From Nocardia sp. (GTDB taxonomy: Bacteria; Actinomycetota; Actinomycetes; Mycobacteriales; Mycobacteriaceae): a stretch of DNA of 15,769 bases. This document shows positions 7,004-13,563 of this stretch, piece by piece. The stretch is taken from the NCBI GenBank assembly GCA_017354515.1, contig JAFMQT010000047.1, forward strand, positions 1-15,769, read 5' to 3'. Made by a program: the position numbers and the translations under genes. How positions within the stretch are numbered: the first letter of the stretch is position 1; every line of letters starts with the position of its first letter. The notes beneath the pieces are model-generated. The model had not been told where the DNA came from and ran no database searches. It worked only from the letters and a program-made list of their open reading frames with translations.

Positions 7004-8037
7004 CGGGCCCTCCGCTGCTCCTCCTGAGTGGCGACCGCATTCGCCCCCAGCACCTTCACCAGTACGAATGCCGCCGCGAAAATCATCAGGAAGGTCAGCA
7101 CCGACAGTGCGGAGGCGCTGTTGGACTCGAGCTGGGTCTGTTCGACGACCAGCATCGAGATGGTCTGGGTGGCGCGGTTGTCGTGCATCATGATGGCGGG
7201 CAGATCGTAGAGCCGCAGCGCGTCCATGGTTCGGAACAGCACCGCCACCAGCAGGGCCGGTTTCAGCAGCGGCAGCGTGATCTGGGTGAAACGCTGCCAC
7301 CCCGAGGCGCCGTCGACGCGAGCGGCCTCGTAGACATCGCCCGGAATCACTTGCAGCCCAGCCAGAATCAGCAGTGCCATGAACGGTGTGGTCTTCCAGA
7401 CATCGGCGATGATCACCGCGAATCGGGACGCCCACGGATCGCTCATCCACAGAATGTGCGTGTGCAGGACCCGGTTGACCACTCCGTCGTACTGGAACAT
7501 GAACTCCCACAGCCGCGCGGTCACCGCGGTGGGGATTGCCCAGGGGATCAGCACCGCCGCACGCAGCAGGGCCCGGCCGCGGAAGGTCTTGCCCATCACC
7601 GTGGCCATCCCCAGCCCGAGCGTCGCCTCCAGCGTCACGGTGATCACCGCGAACAACAGGGTGACACCGACCGCCGCCCAGAACTGCGAGCCGAGATTGC
7701 CGGCGGGGCAGGTTTCGCTGCCGCCCTGGATCTGGCACTGCTGCAGCAGCCAATGGGTGTAGTTGGCGAATCCCGCACCGCCGCCCGGGGCAAACATTCC
7801 GGTGGCCGGGTCGAGCCGGTCGTCCGCGCGGAAGGACATGACCACCGCGCGCCCGACCGGATATCCGATCACCACCGCGAGCGCGATCAGGACCGGCGCG
7901 ACGAACAGCCAGGCGCGGCCCGGACCGGTCGGCAGCGCGAAACGCCGAGAGTTGTTGCGGCGCCCGGAGTCCGGGCCGGCCGACGAGTCGTCGGGTGGCG
8001 CGAGGTCGGTCGCACCCGATGGGTTCGGCACGTTCAC
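7000..8037 (-). CDS. sugA: Carbohydrate ABC transporter permease, SugA-like
   Basis: A 345-residue CUT1 permease (MalF/SugA side). A Pro/Ser/Asp-rich cytoplasmic N-terminus of about 40 residues precedes helices at about 42-65 and 119-145, then four more. The EAA loop is YEAARVDGASGWQRFTQITL with LPLLKP (about 236-260). WKTTPFMALLILAGLQVIP before it matches the SugA family. Between the first two helices lies an external loop with two cysteines (C101 and C110) that the mycobacterial SugA I recall does not have. An AGGAG site (8041-8045) is 3 nt from the GTG at 8037 and 9 nt from a GTG at 8031, so the protein may start two codons later. It overlaps sugB by 4 nt and follows the lipoprotein gene by 64 nt. 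Confidence 0.88.
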   Translation of the reverse strand: MNVPNPSGATDLAPPDDSSAGPDSGRRNNSRRFALPTGPGRAWLFVAPVLIALAVVIGYPVGRAVVMSFRADDRLDPATGMFAPGGGAGFANYTHWLLQQCQIQGGSETCPAGNLGSQFWAAVGVTLLFAVITVTLEATLGLGMATVMGKTFRGRALLRAAVLIPWAIPTAVTARLWEFMFQYDGVVNRVLHTHILWMSDPWASRFAVIIADVWKTTPFMALLILAGLQVIPGDVYEAARVDGASGWQRFTQITLPLLKPALLVAVLFRTMDALRLYDLPAIMMHDNRATQTISMLVVEQTQLESNSASALSVLTFLMIFAAAFVLVKVLGANAVATQEEQRRAR

Positions 8038-8101
8038 ACTCTCCTACAGGGCGGGATGTCGGGAAGCGGCTGCACTGCGATCATCTGGTCTCCGGCGGGT
8101 G

Positions 8102-9430
8102 TCAGGACCCGGCCGCTTCGATGCCCTTCTGCATGCCGATGATCGCATCGTCGACCGGTTTCGCTCCGGTGAGCGCGGCATATGCGTTGTCCTGGATGGC
8201 TTTCGAGACCGCCGTGTAGTACGGCGTCACCGGACGCGGGACCGCGTTGGCCACGGATTCCTTCAGCGTCGGCAGATACGGGAACTTCGCGATCAGGGCG
8301 GGGTCGTCGTACATCGACGAACGCACCGGCGGCAGCGCGCCCTCGGAGACGATGCGCTGCGCGTCCTCGCCGATCAGGTAGCGCAGGAAGTCCAGGGCGG
8401 TGGCCTTGTGCCGGGAGTAGGCGCTGATGGCGGCGTTGTATCCACCCAGGGTGGATGCGCCGATGCCGTCCTTACCGGGCAGCGTCGTCGCCCCGAAGGA
8501 GTTCTTCACCGAGGAGGCATCCGATCCGGCCACCCCGTAGAAGTTCGGCCAGGTGCGCAGGAACATCAATTTGCCGGAGGAGAAGGCGTTCTGACTCTCG
8601 GCCTCCTTGAACGACACCGCCTCCTTGGGGATATCGCCGTCGCGGTAGGCGTCGGCGAGCACCCGCAGGCCGTCGCGGGATTGCGGGGAGTTCACGGTCG
8701 CGGTCTTGCCGTCCGGCCCGACGAACGAACCGCCGTAGGCGTTGATCACCTCCGCCGCATTCGCGGTCAGCCCCTCGTAGGGTGCGAACTGTCCTGCGTA
8801 ACAGCCGATTCCGTGATCATGTGCGATCTTGCAGTCGGCGATCAGTTCGTTCCAGGTCTTGGGTGGTTCGGGGACCAGATCCTTGCGGTAGTAGAGCAGG
8901 CCGCCGTTGGTATTGCGCGGCGCCGCGTACAGCGTGCCGCGGTAGGTGGCGCTGGCCACGGTCGGCGACAGCAGCATCGAGGTGTCCAGGTTGAACGAGT
9001 CCTTCAGCGGCTGAATCCAGCCCTTGGCTGCAAACTCCGCGGTCCACGGCACATCCAGCGCCATCACGTCGTAGTCGGATTGTTTGGCCCGCAGATGCTG
9101 GGTCAGATCGTCGTATTGCTGGGAGGCGTCGGTGGACTGCTCCTTATAGGTGACCTGCTCGCTGGGATGTCCGGCGTTCCATCGGTCGATGAGCTGGCGG
9201 ACGGCACCGGTTTCGGTGGTGTCCTTACCCTCGACGTAGGTGATGGGGCCACGGCCGGACAGGTTCTGGTTGAGCGGGCTGTCGTCGTTGCCGTTCGAAC
9301 AGGCACTCGTGAGGCCGGCGGTCAGCAGTGCCGCCGAGGTGACCGCGAGCGCGGCGCGGGACATCAGGTAGGCACGCCGTACTCGCGCGGGGGTGCCGGC
9401 CTGGTCCGAGAACGCCTTGTTCAAAGCCAT
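8102..9430 (-). CDS. lpqY: Sugar-binding lipoprotein of an ABC importer, LpqY-like
   Basis: A 442-residue extracytoplasmic solute-binding protein. The N-terminus has a basic patch (RVRR), a hydrophobic segment (about 24-42) and the lipobox LTSAC with the lipidated Cys at 44, so it should be anchored to the outer face of the membrane. YDVMALDVPWTAEFAAKGW (about 135-153), AAPRNTNGGLLYYRKDLV and the C-terminal GALPPVRSSMYDD are LpqY-type landmarks; M. tuberculosis LpqY, which binds trehalose, has the same MALDV.WTAEFA block. The substrate here is thus probably trehalose or a related glucoside, but this is inferred. I start at the ATG at 9430, which has GGAG 5 nt upstream; an ATG at residue 23 is a possible alternative. 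The gene leads the lpqY-sugA-sugB operon and is divergent from the DUF2786 gene. Confidence 0.87.
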   Translation of the reverse strand: MALNKAFSDQAGTPARVRRAYLMSRAALAVTSAALLTAGLTSACSNGNDDSPLNQNLSGRGPITYVEGKDTTETGAVRQLIDRWNAGHPSEQVTYKEQSTDASQQYDDLTQHLRAKQSDYDVMALDVPWTAEFAAKGWIQPLKDSFNLDTSMLLSPTVASATYRGTLYAAPRNTNGGLLYYRKDLVPEPPKTWNELIADCKIAHDHGIGCYAGQFAPYEGLTANAAEVINAYGGSFVGPDGKTATVNSPQSRDGLRVLADAYRDGDIPKEAVSFKEAESQNAFSSGKLMFLRTWPNFYGVAGSDASSVKNSFGATTLPGKDGIGASTLGGYNAAISAYSRHKATALDFLRYLIGEDAQRIVSEGALPPVRSSMYDDPALIAKFPYLPTLKESVANAVPRPVTPYYTAVSKAIQDNAYAALTGAKPVDDAIIGMQKGIEAAGS

Positions 9431-9441
9431 CAATACTCCAG

Positions 9442-9474
9442 GGTCGTAACGAACACCGTGGTCGTGATGAACAC
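9442..9474. repeat. Two 15-bp direct repeats, 18-bp period, in the lpqY leader
   Basis: GGTCGTAACGAACAC (9442-9456) and GGTCGTGATGAACAC (9460-9474) differ at two positions, and a partial third copy (GGTCGTCGCG) starts at 9475. They lie between the lpqY start and its candidate promoter, where an operator would be expected. Chance low-complexity origin is possible. Confidence 0.45.
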
Positions 9475-9520
9475 GGTCGTCGCGCGTGAGCGTGAGCACA
9501 CTGTGCCGGTTGCACATGGC

Positions 9521-9526
9521 AAGATA
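9521..9526 (-). promoter_or_regulatory. Candidate -10 element for lpqY-sugA-sugB
   Basis: The minus strand reads TATCTT, a TANNNT-type hexamer, about 90 nt upstream of the lpqY ATG. No good -35 is visible. The predicted leader contains the 18-bp-period repeats. Confidence 0.3.
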
Positions 9527-9565
9527 CCGCGTTCGGTCCCGATCGGGAGTGTCGGCCGGGTCTCG

Positions 9566-9571
9566 TATCCT
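9566..9571 (+). promoter_or_regulatory. Candidate -10 element giving a leaderless DUF2786 transcript
   Basis: TATCCT ends 8 nt before the A of the ATG at 9580, the distance expected if transcription starts at or next to the start codon. No Shine-Dalgarno sequence lies between them. Confidence 0.45.
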
Positions 9572-9579
9572 GGCGCTCG

Positions 9580-10422
9580 ATGACGACCCAGCCCCAGGAC
9601 AAGTTGCTCACTCGGATCGGCGGATTGCTGCGCCAGGCCGAGTCGACCGACAACGAGCACGAGGCCGAGGCCTTCCTTGCCGCCGCGCAGCGGTTGGCGA
9701 CTCGGTCGTCGATCGATCTCGCGGTCGCGCGCGCGCATATCGCCGGCCGTGAGCGGCCACCGGTGCCCATCCAGAAGATCATCCCGATCGGCACGGCCGG
9801 AAAGAAGGGACTGCGCACCTACGTTCAGTTGTTCGTGGCGATCGCGGCCGCCAACGATGTCCGCTGCGATGTGACGCGGACGTCGACCCAGGTGTACGCG
9901 TACGGTTTCGACGGCGATATCGCCACCTGTGAGGCGCTGTATACGAGTCTGCTGGTGCAGATGGTGCGCGCCTCGGACCACTACATCAAATCCGGCGCCT
10001 ACAAGTCGGCGACGGTGGAGAAGGTCGTGGTCGAAACCCGCTGGGGGCGTCGGGTGCGGCGCCGGACCCAGGCGCCGGTCGCGGCGGTGACGGCCCGGCT
10101 GAATTTCCAGCTCGCCTTCGCCGAGCGGGTGGGCCGCCGGCTGGCCGGGGTCAAGGCCGATGTCGAGGCCGAAGCGGTACGGGAGGAACAGGATTCGGCC
10201 GGAGCGGGAACCGCGGTGGCCCTGCGGGATAAGGATCTCGCGCTCACCGACTTCTACACCCGTACCTCCGAGGCGCGGGGCACCTGGCGCGGACCGCAGC
10301 AGTCCACCGGGTACTCCTCCGGTGCCCGCCGGGCCGGGGACCGCGCCGGTCGCGCCGCGCGCATCGGATCTTCGCCGGAATTGCCCGCCGCGCGGGCCCG
10401 CCTGCAGGCCGGCGAATCGTGA
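9580..10422 (+). CDS. DUF2786 domain-containing protein
   Basis: A 280-residue cytosolic protein without signal or membrane segment. Residues 8-47 (KLLTRIGGLLRQAESTDNEH, then EAEAFLAAAQRLATRSSIDL) are a typical DUF2786 helical hairpin. A central region (about 75-195) has the LFVAIAAANDVRCDV and YGFDGDIATCEALYTSLLVQ pattern usually found after DUF2786, followed by a basic stretch (RWGRRVRRRTQ) and an Ala/Gly/Arg-rich C-terminus. The function of the family is unknown; the basic patches would suit nucleic acid binding, but that is a guess. It starts at an ATG with no ribosome binding site and is probably leaderless. The HExxH metalloprotein gene begins 19 nt after its stop on the same strand, a pairing I also associate with mycobacteria. 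Confidence 0.85.
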   Translation: MTTQPQDKLLTRIGGLLRQAESTDNEHEAEAFLAAAQRLATRSSIDLAVARAHIAGRERPPVPIQKIIPIGTAGKKGLRTYVQLFVAIAAANDVRCDVTRTSTQVYAYGFDGDIATCEALYTSLLVQMVRASDHYIKSGAYKSATVEKVVVETRWGRRVRRRTQAPVAAVTARLNFQLAFAERVGRRLAGVKADVEAEAVREEQDSAGAGTAVALRDKDLALTDFYTRTSEARGTWRGPQQSTGYSSGARRAGDRAGRAARIGSSPELPAARARLQAGES

Positions 10423-10441
10423 AATACCCAACGGAATCATT

Positions 10442-10954
10442 GTGACCGAACGTGATTCGCAACGTTCCCGGGTCTACGACGCCGAAGGGTTGGTGCGCCG
10501 GATATTCGATCGCGCCGAGGAGTCCGGAGCCCGCACCGTCGAGCTGCACGGCTCCCGGATAACCCTGCCGGTCGAACGCAAATTCGCCTCGGTGGACTCG
10601 GTGCAGAGCTACGCGGACCGGGTGCTGGCACTGAATTGGGTACGCGCACAATGGGATCGGGCTACCGCACCGATCACCGTCCGCCCCCGCGCGGGCACGG
10701 CGGCAGCGCACTACGAGACCGGACGCGCGGTGCTGGCGGTGCCCGAGCGCGGCGGTGGATCCGGCTGGGCACTACGGGAATTGGTGATTCTGCACGAACT
10801 GGCTCATCACCTGCAGCCGGCCGATGTGCCGTGGGCACCGCACGGCCCCCAATTCTGCGCCCGCTATCTGGAGTTGGTGGACGGGATCATCGGCCCCGAG
10901 GCGGCCCTGCTGTTGCGTACCACCCTCTACGACTGCGGGGCCCGGATCGGCTGA
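10442..10954 (+). CDS. Putative zinc metallohydrolase, TIGR04338-type, HExxH motif
   Basis: A 170-residue protein. LVILHELAHHLQPA (114-127) holds the zinc-binding HELAH (H118, E119, H122), and HGPQF (from H134) offers a third histidine ligand 12 residues on. This layout recalls small SprT- or gluzincin-like metallopeptidases. The N-terminal part (SRVYDAEGLVRRIFDRAEES) and the ALNWVRAQW block are the features by which I recognise the actinobacterial TIGR04338 family. There is no signal peptide, so it should be cytosolic. The start is a GTG at 10442; the open frame extends back into the DUF2786 gene but without meaning. The only ribosome binding site is a weak CGGAA. The 19-nt gap to the DUF2786 gene indicates one operon. 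Substrate and activity are unknown. Confidence 0.85.
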   Translation: MTERDSQRSRVYDAEGLVRRIFDRAEESGARTVELHGSRITLPVERKFASVDSVQSYADRVLALNWVRAQWDRATAPITVRPRAGTAAAHYETGRAVLAVPERGGGSGWALRELVILHELAHHLQPADVPWAPHGPQFCARYLELVDGIIGPEAALLLRTTLYDCGARIG

Positions 10955-10972
10955 GACACGCCATCACCGACC

Positions 10973-10988
10973 CGGTCCGGTCGGACCG
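10973..10988. terminator. Possible weak terminator hairpin between convergent genes
   Basis: CGGTCCG and CGGACCG pair around a GT dinucleotide between the metallohydrolase stop and the VOC gene stop. There is no T-run, so termination is uncertain. Confidence 0.25.
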
Positions 10989-11009
10989 AGCCTGCGATAT
11001 GGCTGTGCG

Positions 11010-11804
11010 CTAGGCGGGCGGTGCGGCCCTGACGGTGGTGTCGATAAGGCCGAATACCTCGCCTTGCGGCGCCTGCACGACGCCCATTCGCCCGAACGGA
11101 CTGTCGTTCGGTCCCATCATGATGGTGGCGCCGAGTTCGCGTGCGCGATCGAGTGCGGCGTCGGCTCCGGCGACCTGGAACCAGGTCAGCCAGTTGGGCG
11201 GTTCCTCGCCCGGAATATGGGCGGAGTCCATCATTCCGCCCAGCACATCGGTACCGGGTGCGGAGAAGGTGGAGTAGACGAAATTCTGCCCGTCGCCGAT
11301 CTCGTCGTAGGTCCACTCGAAGACGCGACGGTAGAACTCCTGGGCGGTGGTGTAGCCGGGGGTGTGTAGTTCGTTCCAGCAGTACGCGCCGGGTTCGTTG
11401 AAGATCCCGGCGCCGGTGTGGGCCTTGGCCTGCCAGATACCGAATATTCCGCCGGTGGGGTCGGCGGCCACCGCCATTCGGCCCACATCCATGACATCCA
11501 TCGGCGGGGCGAAGACGGTGCCGCCGGCGGCGCCTACCGCCTCGGCTGTCGCGTCGACATCGGTGGCGGCGATGTAGGTGGTCCATACCGAGGGCATCGG
11601 ACCGGTGCCCATTTTCGGGCCTATTCCGGCGGCCGCCCTGCCGTTCAGCAGGGCGATCATGTAGCCGCCGGATTCGTCGGATCCATCGGGAATCTCCCAG
11701 CCCAGCAACCGGGAGTAGAAGTCGCGGGCGGCTTGGGGATCGTCGACCGAGCAGTCGACCCAGCAGGGCGTACCTTGCGGCCACGCGGAATCACGAGTGG
11801 GCAT
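11010..11804 (-). CDS. Two-domain VOC (glyoxalase/bleomycin-resistance fold) protein, CFP30B-like
   Basis: A 264-residue protein made of two VOC modules. The first begins QGTPCWVDCSVDDPQAARDF (about 10-29) and ends VAADPTGGIFGIWQA (about 112-126). The second begins CWNELHTPGYTTAQEFYRRV (about 142-161) and ends VVQAPQGEVFGLID. The overall pattern, including the N-terminal QGTPxWVD and the WQAxxHxGA linker, matches mycobacterial Rv0577 (CFP30B/CFP32), for which a glyoxalase-like role in methylglyoxal handling has been proposed. No signal peptide is seen. The ATG at 11804 has AGGAG 6 nt upstream, so the start is secure. It is a single gene, convergent with the metallohydrolase and separated from menC by a terminator. 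The substrate cannot be read from the sequence. Confidence 0.88.
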   Translation of the reverse strand: MPTRDSAWPQGTPCWVDCSVDDPQAARDFYSRLLGWEIPDGSDESGGYMIALLNGRAAAGIGPKMGTGPMPSVWTTYIAATDVDATAEAVGAAGGTVFAPPMDVMDVGRMAVAADPTGGIFGIWQAKAHTGAGIFNEPGAYCWNELHTPGYTTAQEFYRRVFEWTYDEIGDGQNFVYSTFSAPGTDVLGGMMDSAHIPGEEPPNWLTWFQVAGADAALDRARELGATIMMGPNDSPFGRMGVVQAPQGEVFGLIDTTVRAAPPA

Positions 11805-11895
11805 AACGAGCTCCTATCGTGGGGTGAAAACACGCGAGAACTGCGATGGCGCACTGTCAGCTAAGCACAGTCCGATGCCGGTGAACACCCTGGAA

Positions 11896-11915
11896 AACGG
11901 GGCCCGCACCCCGTT
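11896..11915 (-). terminator. Intrinsic terminator of menC
   Basis: On the minus strand AACGGGG and CCCCGTT form a 7-bp stem with a 6-nt loop. The descending arm runs into TTTT. The hairpin touches the menC stop codon (11915-11917). Confidence 0.6.
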
Positions 11916-12904
11916 CAGGGCAGCAGTCGGAGTACCCGGTCGAGCCGGTCGCGCCACCACTGCTCACGCACCGGATCCGGATGGTGGAATCGCCGCAGCA
12001 GCACCGGATCCGGCGGCGGCGGTGTGCGCGGCACCGGCAGGTATCCGTCGTCCGGCCGCAGCGACTGCCCGACCACATCGCCGTCGAAAAGGTTGACGGT
12101 CCCGAGCCCGCAGGCATGGCCGAGTTCGGGCAGCGCACCGGCCAGCGCGAGCTGGGCGGACAGGCCGACACTCGTCTCCAGCGCCGAGGAGATCACGCAC
12201 GGCAACCCGGCCGCCTCCGCCACCCGCAGCGCGGTCCGGACGCCGCCGAGCGGGGTGCATTTCAGCACCGCGACATCGGCCGCACCGGCCACCGCGACCC
12301 GCAGCGGATCCTGCGCGCGCCGGATGGATTCGTCGGCGGCGATCGGAATGTCGACCCGCCGCCGCACCGCCGCCAACTCCTCGATCGTCCGGCAGGGCTG
12401 TTCGGCGTACTCCAAACCCTGTGCGGCGCGGTCGATCTGCCGCAGATTCGCCACCGCGGTGTCGACGTCCCACACCGCGTTGGCATCCACCCGGATCGTG
12501 TCCTCGCTGCCGAGTGCGTCGCGCACCGCGGCCACCCGCTCGATATCCTCGGCCAGCGAGTCGGGGTGGTCGGCGACCTTGACTTTCGCTGTCCGGCAAC
12601 CGGATCGCGCGACGATCGCACGGGCCCGCTCCGGGTCGACCGCGGGAACCGTGCAGTTGATCGGAATCCGATCCCGGACCGGCTCCGGCCAGCCGTCCTC
12701 GATCTGCTCCAGGGCCGTCGCCAGCCAATTCGCGGCCTCGCGATCGTCGTATTCGACGAACGGGCAGAATTCCCCCCAGCCGCGCGGCCCCTCGACGAGC
12801 ATTCCCTCCCGCACCGTGATGCCGCGAAAGCGGGTGCGCAGGGGGATGGCGTACACCAGGGCCGATGCCGGATCCAGATCGCTCACCCGAGCCAGCCTAA
12901 TCAC
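11915..12904 (-). CDS. menC: o-Succinylbenzoate synthase (menaquinone biosynthesis)
   Basis: Enolase-superfamily enzyme that dehydrates SHCHC to o-succinylbenzoate in menaquinone synthesis. The 329 residues match mycobacterial MenC (Rv0553) from RFRGITVREG at about 25 to the end. The active site is complete: KVK (Lys107/Lys109, general acid/base), metal ligands Asp140 (RVDANAVWD), Glu168 (EYAEQP) and Asp191 (IAADES), and the second Lys215 (AVLKCTPLGG), followed by SSALETSVG. The start is a GTG at 12904 without a clear ribosome binding site; a GTG at 12886 would shorten it by six residues and fits the family equally well. The gene stands alone, closed by its own terminator. It is divergent from an HxlR regulator 87 nt away, and no other men gene is in the window. 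Confidence 0.95.
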   Translation of the reverse strand: MIRLARVSDLDPASALVYAIPLRTRFRGITVREGMLVEGPRGWGEFCPFVEYDDREAANWLATALEQIEDGWPEPVRDRIPINCTVPAVDPERARAIVARSGCRTAKVKVADHPDSLAEDIERVAAVRDALGSEDTIRVDANAVWDVDTAVANLRQIDRAAQGLEYAEQPCRTIEELAAVRRRVDIPIAADESIRRAQDPLRVAVAGAADVAVLKCTPLGGVRTALRVAEAAGLPCVISSALETSVGLSAQLALAGALPELGHACGLGTVNLFDGDVVGQSLRPDDGYLPVPRTPPPPDPVLLRRFHHPDPVREQWWRDRLDRVLRLLP

Positions 12905-12978
12905 CGCACGCCCAGCGCACGGACGACCTCCACCCGCGACCGTATGAGCTGACCATAGTTATCGAAAGTCAGTGGTGA

Positions 12979-12984
12979 TATCAT
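12979..12984 (+). promoter_or_regulatory. Candidate -10 element giving a leaderless hxlR-type transcript
   Basis: TATCAT ends 7 nt before the A of the ATG at 12992, and no ribosome binding site lies between. TATC (12960-12963) and GATA (12977-12980) form a small inverted repeat overlapping the element and could be an operator half-site pair. Confidence 0.45.
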
Positions 12985-12991
12985 CGCGGTC

Positions 12992-13525
12992 ATGCCCGCG
13001 AAGCTGGAAGGACCCCTGCGCGACCTCGGTTCGTGGAAGCCGGAGGGCTGTTCCATCACCAGGGCACTCGATGTCGTCGGCACCCGATCGGCGATGCTGG
13101 TGCTGCGCGAATCCATCTACGGCACTACCCGTTTCGACGGTTTCGCGGCGCGCGTGGGTGTCACCGACGCCGCCGCGGCCGCCGCACTGCGCAAGCTGAC
13201 CGAGGCCGGGCTACTGCGCAAACAGCCCTATCGGGAGGCGGGTAAACGGACCCGCGACGAATACGTCCTCACCGAGATGGGCCGTGATCTGCTGCCGGTG
13301 ATCTTCGCGCTGTGGCAGTGGGGCGATAAGTATCTGCAGGATGGTGTACCGCCGATGCAGCGGGTGTGCGAGACCACCGGAGAACCGGTGCGGGTGGAAC
13401 TGCGCAGCGCCGACGGCACGCAGGTCGAATTGGAAGATATCCAGATCCGGGTGAATCCGGACTGGCGCAGAGCTCGGCGAGCCCGGGCGGACAATGCCGG
13501 CCGAGGCGGAAACTCGCAGCGCTGA
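12992..13525 (+). CDS. HxlR family winged-helix transcriptional regulator
   Basis: A 177-residue regulator. CSITRALDVVGTRSAMLVLR (20-39) is the HxlR opening with its conserved Cys20; the usual GGRW is GTRS here. YGTTRFDGFAARVGVTDAAA contains the RF motif and the start of the recognition helix, and LRKLTEAGLLRKQPYREAGK with DEYVLTEMGRDLLPV gives the wing and the last helix. About 60 extra C-terminal residues (VCETTGEPV...) are common in actinobacterial HxlR proteins and end in a basic tail. HxlR proteins dimerise and often respond to aldehydes or redox signals through the N-terminal Cys. The gene is divergent from menC, which it could regulate along with itself; this is inference. It appears leaderless. 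Confidence 0.9.
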   Translation: MPAKLEGPLRDLGSWKPEGCSITRALDVVGTRSAMLVLRESIYGTTRFDGFAARVGVTDAAAAAALRKLTEAGLLRKQPYREAGKRTRDEYVLTEMGRDLLPVIFALWQWGDKYLQDGVPPMQRVCETTGEPVRVELRSADGTQVELEDIQIRVNPDWRRARRARADNAGRGGNSQR

Positions 13526-13557
13526 CGGCCGGATCAGCACGATCGCCGACCCGGCCG
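13526..13557. terminator. Possible terminator hairpin between convergent hxlR-type gene and sugC
   Basis: CGGCCGG (13526-13532) can pair with CCGGCCG (13551-13557) across an 18-nt loop in the 38-nt gap between the two stop codons. No T-run is present on either strand. Confidence 0.3.
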
Positions 13558-13563
13558 CATCGA

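Noticed and set aside
7004..7753. Upstream extension of the sugB frame to 537 residues
   Set aside because: That part overlies sugA out of frame and has low-complexity Arg/Gly composition; the ATG at 7003 with the ATGA overlap is the natural start.
7763..9583. 606-codon open frame antisense to lpqY and sugA
   Set aside because: It spans two genes and an intergenic gap on the other strand and shows no recognisable domain.
11981..12952. Two overlapping open frames (over 300 codons each) antisense to menC
   Set aside because: MenC has a complete active site on the minus strand; the antisense products lack domains.
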